Of a DNA stretch of 64,000 bases, positions 1 through 9,897 are shown piece by piece. The DNA is taken from the NCBI RefSeq assembly GCF_000143415.4, contig NW_003314315.1, forward strand, positions 881,991 through 945,990, written 5' to 3'. The translations under genes were made by a program, and so were the position numbers. The notes beneath the pieces were generated by a model. That model did no database searches, was not told the DNA's origin, and saw nothing but the letters and a program-made list of their open reading frames with translations. Origin of the DNA: Selaginella moellendorffii (taxonomy: Eukaryota > Streptophyta > Lycopodiopsida > Selaginellales > Selaginellaceae). The number at the start of each line of letters is the position of its first letter. The stretch's first letter is position 1.

Positions 1-1130
1 CAAAGCCGAGAAGCCGCTGGTGGTTTTCGGGAAAGGTGCAGCTTTAAGCCGTGCGGAAGGTGCGATCAAGCAGTTTGTAGAACGGTCAGGAATACCATTT
101 CTAGCAACACCAATGGGCAAGGGAGTCATTTCGGACACGCACCATCTTTCTGCTGGGGCTGCTCGTTCGCTGGCACTCCGTGAGAGTGATGTTGCACTGG
201 TAATTGGAGCTAGATTAAACTGGCTACTACACTTCGGCGAGCCTCCACAGTGGTCCGACTCCGTTAAGTTCATCTTGGTCAACACTTCTAAAGAGGAAAT
301 GGAACTACGACGCCCAGCTGTGAAACTCGTTGGCGATGCAAGGATGGTTATGACGGAACTAAACAAACAGTGGAAGGACTCTCCTTTCTCTCTAGGCGAC
401 AAGCATCCTTGGGTGGAGAAGTTGAAGAATAAAGCCAGTGACAGCGTCGAGAAGATGGCTGCGAGGCTGAAGCAGGACGTTGTTCCTTTCAACTTTTTGA
501 CTCCGTTGAGGATTATTCGCAATGCGATCTCGTCTTTAGGCTCGCCAACTCCTATCCTCGTCTCCGAGGGAGCGAACACCATGGATATAGGACGGACTGT
601 CTTTCAACAGCTAGAGCCTCGAACGAGACTAGACGCTGGTACATGGGGAACGATGGGTATCGGGATGGGCTATTCAATTGCCGCTGCCGTGGAATCACCA
701 GGGCGCTTAGTTGTTGCTGTCGAGGGAGACTCTGGCTTTGGCTTCAGTGGTTTCGAACTGGAGGTACGTCTTTTTTTTTCTTTACGTAGCATGGTTTCTT
801 ATGTTTTGGCTGCAGACAATAGTTCGATACAACCTCCCGATCGTGGTGATCATCTTTAACAACGATGGAGTGTATGGTGGCGATCGGAGGACTCCGGAAG
901 ACAAAGAGGGGCCACTCAAGGACTTCCCGGCACCGACGTCCTTCATTCCGTGCGCTCGCTATGACAAAGTGATGGAAGCGTTCGGTGGCAGTGGCTACTT
1001 TGTGAAAGAGCCCAAGGAGCTGGAGTCTGCAGTGAACGAGGCATTTGCAAGCAAGAAGCCAGCTCTGATCAACGTTAGAATCGATCCATTTGCCGGCTCG
1101 GAGAGCGGCAGAATGCATCACAAGAACTAA
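1..1130 (+). CDS. HACL: 2-hydroxyacyl-CoA lyase / oxalyl-CoA decarboxylase, 3' part
   Basis: Thiamine-diphosphate enzyme that cleaves 2-hydroxyacyl-CoA or decarboxylates oxalyl-CoA, known from peroxisomes or cytosol. The reading frame is already open at base 2, so the 5' exons lie outside the window. Two exons are visible: 2-763 and 816-1130. The 52-bp intron (764-815) has a GTACGT donor and a CTGCAG acceptor. The central TPP-enzyme domain comes first. The C-terminal TPP-binding motif follows, starting with GDSGFGFSG and ending about 30 residues later with NNDGVYGGD. Splicing is needed to keep this motif intact. The protein ends in SGRMHHKN, which resembles plant HACL ends as I remember them. 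Family assignment is firm; the choice between oxalyl-CoA and long-chain substrates cannot be made from sequence alone. Confidence 0.88.
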
Positions 1131-1204
1131 ACCCGGCACAGGTTTGCGTGTCTAGTATTTTTCACTACTACTCTTTCCATGTAAAATAACAGGTTCCAGG
1201 GAAT

Positions 1205-3283
1205 TCAGAGAGCCTCAGTTGCTTGGGCCTCAGACTTGTCCCCGGACTTCATCTTCCGGAGCTCACTGAAGAGGATATCAGTCTTCGCGTTCGGCCGTGC
1301 ACCGTCCTGGAGCATCCTCTCAACGAATCCATACGCCGGTCTCTTGGCATTCACGTAAGCCAGCAGCAGCTTGTTATACACCGCATTGTTCACCCAGTAA
1401 CCCGCCAGCTTCCAGTCCTCGAGGATCTGCTCGGCCCTCTCCACGTCCGGGATCGCAGCCAGAGCTCCGAGAACAAGCGTTAGAGAAGCAGGCAGCGGCC
1501 TCGACCTCGGGTTCCTGGTACCAGTCACCTGGGACTCCCTCAACCAAGTGATCGCTTCCTCGGTATTGCCAGCTTTGAGGTACATGTCGACGAGGTGGAA
1601 GTAGCACCAGGGATCCATCTGGACGCCGAGCTCCTCCTTCATCCTGCGCACCAGCTCTTCGGCCCGAGCAGTTAGCCCGAGGATGGAGTAGACGTACAAC
1701 ATGGCACTGAACATCGGGGAGCTGCCAAGTTTTCCCAGGCTCTCGGCGTCCTTGAACAGCCTCTCGGCCCTCTCGACTTCACCGAGCTTCCCCCACGACT
1801 TGATGACGCAGATGAAGTCCTGGCTGATCGGGTCCCCGAGCTTGAGCAGCTCCTTCCAGGCTCGCTGGACGCCGGCCGGGTTCTTGGCGGTGGCGTACAT
1901 GGTGATGAGCGTGTTGTAGGCAGTCCGGAGCTTTGGAAACTGGCCGATCTCCATACCGTGCTCGATGGTCTGGAGGACTGCGAGAGCTTTGTCGAAGAGC
2001 TCGTCGCTGGCGTAGCAGCTCGCCATGGTCACGTAGGTGGAGATGTGAGCTTTCTCGCGCCGGCTCGACTTGATGCTTTGGAAGGCTTGCTCCGCGGACT
2101 CGATGCCTTCGACCTTGTACTTGGCGGACAGGAGGATGTTCTCGGAGCACATATCCAGCTGAATCCCGAGCTCCCGAGCTTCGTCCGCGAGATTGAGCAC
2201 CTTCTCCTCGAGACCTCTCCGTCGGTAGAGCGTGGCCATCAAGTTGAAGGTGTAAGGGGTGGTGATCATCTTCTCGTCCCGGAGCTTTTCATAGACGACC
2301 TCGGCCTTGCGCAGCATCTTGGATTTGGTGTATGCCAGCAGCAGCGCGTTGTAAGCCTCCTCCTTCTTGTGCTCGTCGGGGAGCTTCTGGAAGATCCTCT
2401 CGGCCATTTGGAACCAGCCGCAGCGGCCGTGGAGCTCCACTCTGCGAATGTCGTCCTTGATCTCGTGAGGAACTGGCTTCTTCGCTGCCATCCAGTTCGC
2501 GATCTGTGCAACAAAGACGAGTTTGAGTTTGATATCATCCAGGAGGTAGCAAGGAAAAAACTTTCAGAGGGATGGAAGCTTGGAGGAACTTAGTCTGCAA
2601 GAACTTGGAAGCTCTTGATCACTATAGAAGCTTGGAAGAACTGGAATGAAGTGCGCAAAGAAAATCCAGGAGGTAGCAAGATCTTAGTAGGACGAGATCA
2701 CTATAGAAGCTTGGAAGAACTCGAATGGAGGAGTGAGCAAAGAAAGAGGAGAAGAGCTTCCTACCTTGACGGCATGGACGTGGCGATTGCGCTTCTTGAG
2801 CTTGCGAATGACGAACAAGAAGGTGTGCTTGGTGGCCAGGTTTCCCTCCTTGATCCACTTCCTCACCTCGGGGACAACCAGCGAGACCTGTGTGCGCTTG
2901 AGCCTGGCGATGTTACTGGCGAGATGCGTCGCCGCCGGGTAATCCACATCGTCCCAGTAGTCATTCTCCTCGTACTGATCCTCCTCCTCCTGCTCCTCCT
3001 CGATCTCGTGAATCGACCGCGTGTCCAGCTCCGAATCGCTGCTCTCCTCCTGCTCCGCCAGCATCTCCTTGATCATGGACGATTCCGACTGGCAGCGCGT
3101 TGTGGCGATCCCGGAGATGGATCTTCTGGAGGGAGAAGAGAGGAGGAGAGGATAGACGTGGCACCTGCTTAAATTCGAGAATGCCGGTGGCCTCGCGATG
3201 ACGTCGAGCGAATAGGAGCAAGAAATCGAAGAGAATGCCGCCATAGCTCGGCACACTCGCAATCCTCCACTGCTCATACCCAT
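1205..3283 (-). CDS. P-class PPR protein (PPR-A), two exons
   Basis: Predicted organellar RNA-binding pentatricopeptide repeat protein, about 605 residues. Exon 1 is 3283-2765 and exon 2 is 2503-1205; the intron (2504-2764, 261 bp) has GTAGGA and CACAG ends. Exon 1 encodes a Ser/Arg-rich, probably mitochondrial presequence, an acidic low-complexity stretch (about residues 75-105), then the family signature around VRKWIKEGNL and KLKKRNRHVHAVK. Exon 2 opens with IANWM and continues as degenerate 35-residue P-type repeats with motifs such as YNALLLAYTKSKM. The architecture matches the intron-containing P-class family of plants that includes Arabidopsis At4g21705-like proteins (from memory). The first ATG is used; a second ATG lies two codons later. 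It is divergent to PPR-B with tRNA-Cys between them. Confidence 0.85.
2617..2722 (+). repeat. Short direct repeat inside the PPR-A intron
   Basis: A segment starting GATCACTATAGAAGCTTGG occurs at 2617 and again at 2696 (79 bp apart). A second short repeat, CCAGGAGGTAGCAAG, occurs at 2539 and 2666. Together they explain why this intron is 261 bp while most neighbours have introns below 70 bp. No coding role is seen. Confidence 0.75.
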
Positions 3284-3312
3284 TTCAAGGTTTGGGGTTT
3301 ATCTTCCCCAAG

Positions 3313-3320
3313 AACCCTAA
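3313..3320 (-). promoter_or_regulatory. Telo-box upstream of PPR-A
   Basis: The plus strand reads AACCCTAA about 30 bp upstream of the PPR-A start codon. Telo-box elements are typical of 5' regions of plant genes for translation and organelle biogenesis (established knowledge); function here is inferred. Confidence 0.5.
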
Positions 3321-3384
3321 TTCACATTAAACAAAATATTTTCACAAATAAAGATTTTATTAGCCAAAGTAATTTTCATGGCAT

Positions 3385-3455
3385 GGAGGTATAGCTCAGT
3401 GGTAGAGCAATCGGCTGCAGTCCGATAGGTCACCAGTTCGATCCTGGTTGCCTCC
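3385..3455 (+). tRNA. trnC-GCA: tRNA-Cys (anticodon GCA)
   Basis: A complete cloverleaf can be drawn: acceptor GGAGGTA pairing with TGCCTCC (one G-T), D-stem GCTC/GAGC, anticodon stem ATCGG/CCGAT with loop CTGCAGT (anticodon GCA), and T-stem ACCAG/CTGGT with loop TTCGATC. The base after the acceptor stem is T, the U73 discriminator that is the main identity element for cysteinyl-tRNA synthetase. There is no intron. CCA is not encoded, as expected for a nuclear gene. It lies in the short divergent region between PPR-A and PPR-B. Confidence 0.95.
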
Positions 3456-3461
3456 TAATAG

Positions 3462-3467
3462 TTTTTT
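3462..3467 (+). terminator. Pol III termination signal of tRNA-Cys
   Basis: A run of six T begins six bases after the discriminator base, the usual RNA polymerase III stop. Confidence 0.8.
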
Positions 3468-3510
3468 GCGACTTTAAATTTAATTGGACTACTTTTTACT
3501 TTTTTACTGC

Positions 3511-3535
3511 AGGGTTTTAGGGATTAGGGTTTTTG
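3511..3535 (+). promoter_or_regulatory. Telo-box cluster at the PPR-B start
   Basis: Two AGGGTTT-type telo-box half-sites with GGATTAGGG between them lie directly before the PPR-B ATG at 3538, so they are probably in the leader or core promoter. A CTGCAG just before them could also be a 3' splice site. Confidence 0.55.
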
Positions 3536-3537
3536 CG

Positions 3538-5476
3538 ATGAGAGGATGGATGCTGCTGCGACGGATTTCCCAGGCCGGGCAATGCAGCCTCTTGCGGCGC
3601 GATGCGAGCAGCGATCGATCGTTCTCCAGCATTCTTGCCGCCAGAGCGCATTCTTTCTCTGTTTCTAGCCGGAGCGCGGAGGAGCAGGATGATTTCTCCG
3701 ATACCGACACCGGTTTTGCGCACAAGCTCGCCAAGCAGGCGGCTAAGATGGAATCTCCCAAGCTCGTGGATCTGTGTAACAAGATTGCGGCGCTGCGGCC
3801 AAGGGATTCCGGTCACGTAGTGCCGATGTTGAAGGAATGGGAAGAGGAAGGCAATGTGCTCGACAAGGAGATGCTTCGAGCGATCATGCTCAAGCTCCGG
3901 AAGTGGAAGCGTGGATCTCTCGCCCTCGAGGTACTGTACAAACAATGCGAATTCTTCCTTTGGTTCCTTCTTTTGTTTTCTCCCTTGTAATGTTGTGCTA
4001 CCATTTTTTTTTCCCGGTGATTCTTTCGTTTCTCGAGTTTTTCTTCTATTATTCAAGAATTTCACTCCTTTTTTTCCTTGCCTTGATCGTTCTCCTCGTT
4101 CCTTTCTTGAGAAATTTCTTTCTTTCCAATGACGAATGCTCAAAAGTTTTTGGTTTTCCTAACTTTCTCACATTCAAACTCCACAGGTTGCCGATTGGAT
4201 GTATTACACAAAACAGTTCCCGCAGGACCTGGACGACGTTATCCTCCGAATGGACATGGCTGTGCGTGCCAAAAAGATCCGGAGAGCTCAGAAGATTTTC
4301 AAGAAGCTTCAGGCGTGGGAAAAGACGACAGACGCGTACAACACGATGTTCTTGATCTTCTCCCAGCGTAAGATGATCCTCCATGCCGACGACTTCTACT
4401 ACAAGTTTAAGGAGGCCAAGCTGAAGCCCAACGATATCACTTTCAGCATACTGGCTTGCCTCTACCGGCGGTGTGGCTTGCACAACAAGGTGGTGAGGCT
4501 CCAGGAAGATATCGAGGCAGCAGGCATGAAGCCGTGCGTTTGCTTCCTGAACAACTTGATGGTGTCCAAGTACGAGCTTCACGGGATTTCTTCGGCCGAA
4601 GAGATTTTCAACCAACTGGTTCCTGCGGGATCTGACCTCAAACGCTCGCACTTGTCTACGTACTCGATGATGGCTGCCTCGTATTTGTCCGCGGGAATGC
4701 ACGACAAGGCCCAGAACTTGTTAGAGGTGATCGAGAAAGCCATGGACCAAGGCAGCTTTCCAAAGCTGCGGAGGACGTATCACATACTTATCTCCATGTA
4801 CAGCACCATGAAGAATAGGGATGGTATGGAGAGAGTCTGGAAGAAGATCGAAGACTTGAAAGCGCAGGACTACGTTGCTATGATCGAATCTTGTGGTCGA
4901 GCAGACGAGGTTGGTTCTGCCGAGAAGTACTTCAAGGAGGCGGACAGGAAAGGCTTGCTCAACCAGCCATCCTTGTTTGCGGCACTCTTGGGCGTCTACG
5001 CTGGGAAAGGACAGGCAGACAAGGCCGAGAAGCTCTTCAAGAAGATGAAAGAACAGGATGTTTCCCGGGACGCGCTGTGCTACCACTACATCATTCTTGC
5101 CAACCTCAACGCCAAAAACATCGATCGCGCGGTGGAAATCTTGGAGCTAGCAGAGGCTGCTGGAATGCGGGATGGACGCTCGAGGCCATTCCTAGGAACG
5201 TTTTGTGACGTTCTCAAAACGATTGCCAAGGAGACAGGGGATGTAGCTCTGGCCGAGACATTGCTGGCGGACTGGAGGAAGGGAAAGTATAGAACCGACA
5301 TCGCGGTCTACAATCATCTTCTTCGGGTCTACTTGAAAGCTGGGAAGCAAGTCCAAGGCCCCTTCCTCAAGAGACTGGCTGGGAACAACATGAAACCCAC
5401 ACGCGAAACTCACCAGCTGCTCCAGCAGCTCAGTGACGCTGGCGGAGAAGTCGTGACTGGCAACTATTATCTCTAG
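3538..5476 (+). CDS. P-class PPR protein (PPR-B), two exons
   Basis: Predicted organellar RNA-binding PPR protein of about 560 residues. Exon 1 is 3538-3930 and exon 2 is 4187-5476; the intron (3931-4186) runs from GTACTG to CCACAG. Exon 1 starts with MRGWMLLRRISQAG, an Arg/Ser-rich presequence that looks mitochondrial. It carries the family signature LKEWEEEGNVLDKEM and ends ALE. Exon 2 continues VADWMYYTKQ and then degenerate P-type repeats (for example ITFSILACLYRRCGL). The intron falls at the same codon as in the other four PPR genes of the cluster. The stop codon is only 74 bp before the ATG of PPR-C on the same strand. Confidence 0.87.
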
Positions 5477-5484
5477 ATTATCAG

Positions 5485-5547
5485 GTACATGGTTTACCTT
5501 TTCTTTCTTTTGGTGTGGGTCATTGTGAGCTGAGTTCTTTCTTGCAG
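5485..5547 (+). other. Candidate untranslated intron between PPR-B and PPR-C
   Basis: A GTACAT donor (after TCAG) and a TTTCTTGCAG acceptor enclose 63 bp, the usual intron size here. It sits wholly between the PPR-B stop codon and the PPR-C ATG. It could be a 5'-UTR intron of PPR-C, a 3'-UTR intron of PPR-B, or part of a joint transcript. Confidence 0.45.
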
Positions 5548-5550
5548 GGA

Positions 5551-7365
5551 ATGTTGGCTGCTGTCATCGTTGTTCCAGTTGCGACGACCTTCGTTGCAAA
5601 TCCTTGGAGCAGAAATAGAGCCAGGTGTCCGGCTTTAGTTTCAGCTCCATGGCTGGCTGGGGCAGCAGCCAGCCGGACAGCTACACAGGTTTTGGGTTCG
5701 CAATACATCGCACAACAGGCTAGACAGCAGGAAGAGGAGGACGAAGAGGAATACGGTGCACAGGAAGAAGACTATGAGGATGTCGAGGACGAAGAAGATG
5801 CGGCCGATGAGCTGGGGAAGATTTACGAAAAGGATGAAGCCCGACTGGCTGGTGTAGATTTTAGCGCTGCCCAGCAGCTGTTGGAGGCTATTTGCGAGCT
5901 CAAAGACGAGCAATACATTCGCGTCCAGAGAATTGTGAGAGGATGGCTCAGGTCCAGAGACGTGGAAGTGGGGAAGCACGAGTTTGTATACGTGATGAGG
6001 CGACTGAGAAAGCGCAAGAGAGTCAAGCATGCACTAGAGGTACTGAGTGTTTCTATTTTTTTTCTTTGAAGATGGATTGTTTTCTTTTCTTTTCAGATTG
6101 CGGACTGGATGGCTCTCTCGAGACCAAGACCCTTCACTCTAACTACGAAGGACAATATTTTTCGAATGGACCTGGCGTCTCGCTGCGGATCTGTTGGCAA
6201 GGCCGAGAGGATCTTTGAGCGTCTTGCACCAGAGCACAGGTCCGAAGTTGCTTACAACGCTCTTCTTCTCAGCTACACCAAGAAAAAAAAACGGGGACGG
6301 GCCGAGAGACTTTTCAAAGAACTCAAAGCCACTGGTACCATCTCGTCATGCTACAGCCTGAACCTCCTGGCTTCGATGTATCGCCAGCTCGGCCTAGACG
6401 CGGAAGTTCTTATGCTGGCAAAGGAAGCACAGAAGCTGGGAGTTGAGCTCGATATGTGCTTCTACAACCTCCTCCTTCCAGCAAAGTTTAGAGTCCAGGG
6501 CCTGGAAGAAGTTGAGAAGCTCTACGCTACAATCACTTCTCCCAGGGACAGGACACGGTTCTTCACTTGCCTGGCCATGGCAAACATCTACGTCTCGGCT
6601 GGGAGGAACGACAAAGTGCTAGAGATGCTGGAGCTGATCGACCAAGGAATGGAAGCAGGGACGATAGTAAAGCAGCGCAGGAGATACAACGTCCTCATTT
6701 CCATGTACGCTTCTCTCGAAGACGGTGCTCGGGTGGAGAGGACGTGGGAGAGGCTTAAGCAGCAGCGACAGCCAAACACCGAGGACTACTGCTGCATCAT
6801 CCGAGCCTGGGGCAAGCTTGGACACGTCGTCAGGGCCGAGACGATCTTCCAGGTAGCCGAAGCCAACGAGAAGAGCCTCAAGTACTCGACGGTGTTTAAC
6901 GCCATGATGTTCGTCTACTCGGTCGCGGGGATGCGCGAAGAGGCCGAGGGGCTGGTCCAGAGGATGGAGTACGAGCTGGGTGTGAAGCTGGATCCGTGGT
7001 GCTACCACCATCTAGTGCTGCTCTACGCCAAGGCCGGAGACATCGGAAAGATGCTATCGACTTTGAGAGCTGCTCAAGCCGGTGGGAAGAAAGAGCGGCG
7101 ATTCACGCCGCTGGCGGCTACTCTGTGGGCTGCTCTCAACACTCTGGCGGATGCCGGGGACGTGGATACCGCCGAGGAGACGCTGACGAGGTGGAAGAGG
7201 TCGGGCTACCGGGTTACCACGGGGTTGTATAACAGGCTACTCAGGGCACACTTGGTTGCGGCCAGGCCAACGGAGAGATTCGTGGAGAGGATGCTTGTGG
7301 ATGGAGTCGTGCCCAATGGTGAGACGGAGAAGCTGTTCAACGAGCTCAAGGTGAAACTATCGTAA
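5551..7365 (+). CDS. P-class PPR protein (PPR-C), two exons
   Basis: Predicted organellar RNA-binding PPR protein of about 585 residues. Exon 1 is 5551-6039 and exon 2 is 6097-7365, with a 57-bp intron (GTACTG to TTTCAG). After a hydrophobic and basic presequence there is a strongly acidic Glu/Asp-rich stretch (about residues 58-90). The family signature follows (RIVRGWLRSRDVEV, LRKRKRVKHALE at the exon end, then IADWMALSRPR). Exon 2 holds degenerate P repeats such as YNALLLSYTKKKKRGRAERL. The ATG is chosen because the frame upstream has no other ATG and a good splice acceptor lies just before it. It is most like PPR-A in its C-terminal half (VERML..G..PN near the end). Confidence 0.87.
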
Positions 7366-7622
7366 GCATCGTATCAAATTTACATGGTGAAGGAGTGATG
7401 GAACAGAATGTTAGCGAAGAACTTTGGTGGTGGAGATCCAAGTGTTGCGAAGAACGCAAAAAATGGAAATACAATTTAGAGAATGAGAGAACAAGGAGGC
7501 CTTGTTCTTCATCTCTATATGGAAGAACACCTTAAATTCTTCTTAACTAGAATATTCAAGCATATTCTACATAAGGGGTTTAGGGTTTATCACTGTGAGA
7601 AGAATATTCTCGGAATATCCCC

Positions 7623-9821
7623 CTAGTTGAAAACTTCTAGCTTCTTGAGAAGTTTGTGAGTAGTCTCGTTGGGCTCCAGCTTGGCCTCCTTGATGCGATT
7701 CTCGATCCCCCAAGCCGGCTTCTGGCACCTCCGGTACACCTTGAGCAGCGCATTGAAGAGCCTGATATCGTAAGGATAGTGCTTCGTCTTGAGCACCTTC
7801 TCCACCATCTCCTCGGCTTTCTCCAGCTCCTTCTTCCCGGCGTAGGCCTCCAGCAGCGTCAGCACCGTGACGAAGAGTGGATTCTTGAAGCCTTTGGCCA
7901 GGCCTTTCTCCTCCGCCTCGCTAAACTTCTCCGTGGCCTTGACGAACTGGTGCCTGTTCACGTAGCCGGACACCAGGTAGTGGTAGCCCTTGAATCCCAG
8001 CTTGTACCGCAGCTCCTCCATCTTCTTGGCCGTTCTCTCAGCGTCGTTCATGAGGCCGTTCATGCAGTAGACTTTGAGCATCGTGAAGCACTGCCTCTCC
8101 GAGAGCTTCTGATTTTGAGCTTCCAGTTGCTTGCAAATCTCCTCGAACTGCTTCATCTCGCCGTTCATGCCGAAGGACTCGATCGCCGCCAGGAAGTAGG
8201 ACTCGGGCATGTACTCGGCCACTCGCTTCTGCTCCCTCCAGAGCCTCTCCACGTCCTTCTTCTTTCCCATGGCACCGTAGAGCCGGATCAGGTTCCTCCA
8301 CTCGAAGCCTGTTGGTATCTTGTCCACGTCCAGGAAGAACTCCTCGATCGTGTCCTCCAGATCGTCCATCCCGAGCGCGTCCCGGCTCTTCAGCAGGTTC
8401 AAGTACGTGAAGGCGTCGGGAGCGACGTTGGACTTGTCCTTGAGCTCCGCAAACATCTCCTTGGCCTCGTCGATTAGGCCCATCCGGAGGTACATGGCGA
8501 TGACGAGGTTGTAAGAGTAGGGATTGGTGATGAGAACCAGCTCCTTCATCTGCTTCAAGACGTCTAGAGCTCTTTCTTTCCTGTGGGCCGTCGCAAAGGC
8601 CTGGAGGAGCAGGACGTAGCACGTCTCAGTCTTGTCCTGGATCCGGTTGAAGCAAGTCAGCACTTTGTCCACCTTCAGCTCTCGAGTGTGGAAATCCATC
8701 CGGACCAAGTGATCGAAGTCCGTCAGCTGGAATGGCTTCTCCACGATGACCCAGTTCATGAGCTGGAAGGAAAAGAAAAACGTAAGAACGAAGCGAGAAG
8801 AAAACAAAGTTGGATCGAGCAAAGAGAGCGGAGAAAACAAAGCTGGATCGAACAAAGAGAGGAGGAAAGCAAAGTTGGATCAACCAGAGAAAGGGGAGAA
8901 AACAAAGTTGGATCGAGCAAAGCGAGCGGAAAGTTGAATAGAGGAAAGAGAGGAAAAAACAAAGCTGGCTAGAGCAAAGAGAGAGGAGAAACCAAAGTTG
9001 GATCAAGCGGAGAGAGGAGAAAATAAAGTCGGATCGTGCAAAGAGTGGAGATAACAAAGTTTGAAGCAAAGACTGAACAGAACACAAAGTTGGATCGAGC
9101 AAAGAGAGAGAGGAAAAACCAAAGTTGGATCAAGCGAAGAGAGGAGAAAATAAAGTCAGATCGTGCAAAGAGAGGAGATAAGAAAGTTTGAAGCAAAGAC
9201 TGAAAAGAAAACACAGTTGGATCGAGCAAAGAGAAAGAGAGAGAGAGAGGAGAAACCAAAGTTGGATCGAGCAAATAGAGAGAGACAGAGAGAGGAGAAA
9301 CCAAAGTTGGATCGAGAAAGAGAGAGGGAACTTACTTTCATTCCTTGGAAGTAGAACATCCGAGCGTGGAGCCGGATGATGAGCTTGTAGATCACATCCC
9401 TTGTGACGAGATTGCCTTCGCTTTGCCAATCCTTGAGCGCTGCAACGATGTCTCTATAGTTGCTTGGCTCGGCCTTCTTCCAAATCGCGTCTATGTGAGA
9501 CTGTAGTGTGCCGCTCGACGGTGGGATGGGAATCAGCGGCATCCGTGGCTCCCGCATTTCGTGCTCCACGAAGAATTTCTCCAGGGAGCGATCGTCCAGG
9601 GGTAGGACATGGAGCGCTCGCGTTCCTGGCGCTAGCACTAGCGCTGCTGGGGAGAAAATCCAGTGCCGGTTCACTGGCGCGATCGATCGAGCCGGGACAG
9701 CGACTCTTGCTCCAGAGCTAGACAATGCTGGTCCTGGCACCGCGATTGCGCTCGCGAAATGCCGCCTGTAGAAGAGAGGAGCTAGAGAGAATGCGAATGC
9801 AAGACGAGGAGGACGTACCAT
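7623..9821 (-). CDS. P-class PPR protein (PPR-D), two exons, repeat-filled intron
   Basis: Predicted organellar RNA-binding PPR protein of about 541 residues. Exon 1 is 9821-9336 and exon 2 is 8762-7623. The intron (8763-9335, 573 bp) has GTAAGT and TTCCAG ends and is filled by a minisatellite. Exon 1 encodes a mitochondrial-type presequence (MVRPPRLAFAFSLAPLFYRR) and the family signature LKDWQSEGNLVTRDV, ending GMK. Exon 2 begins LMNWVIVEKP and has P-type repeats such as NPYSYNLVIAMYLRMGLIDE. An in-frame ATG at 9950 exists, but it would overlap the first exon of PPR-E and place two telo-boxes inside the protein, so the start at 9821 is preferred. Confidence 0.84.
8801..9328 (+). repeat. Intronic minisatellite, about 31-bp purine-rich unit, ~15 copies
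   Basis: The unit is close to AAACAAAGTTGGATCGAGCA followed by AAGAGAGNGGAGA. About fifteen variable copies fill the PPR-D intron. A higher-order unit of 127 bp (four basic units) is repeated at 8991 and 9118 with few differences, which shows recent block duplication. On the transcribed strand it is pyrimidine-rich. Confidence 0.9.
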
Positions 9822-9897
9822 CGCCGCGCTTGGCGTCCCAGCCGATGCATCGCTGATAAACCCTAAACCCGGCAGGATTTTAGGGTTCTTGGGAGGA
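9822..9897. promoter_or_regulatory. Shared 76-bp bidirectional promoter region, PPR-D / PPR-E
   Basis: Only 76 bp separate the ATG of PPR-D (minus) from the ATG of PPR-E (plus). The interval holds telo-boxes in both orientations: AAACCCTAAACCC near 9859 and TTTAGGGTT near 9880. The sequence supports a compact bidirectional promoter for two organelle-targeted PPR genes; transcription starts are not known. Confidence 0.65.

Noticed and set aside
7366-7622. Promoter with telo-box (7575-7588) between PPR-C and PPR-D
   Set aside because: Both genes end here (convergent), so a promoter role for either is unlikely; the motif may be chance or serve an unannotated RNA.
8801-9328. Minisatellite as a CRISPR array
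   Set aside because: Units are contiguous and variable with no constant-repeat/unique-spacer pattern, and the DNA is eukaryotic nuclear.
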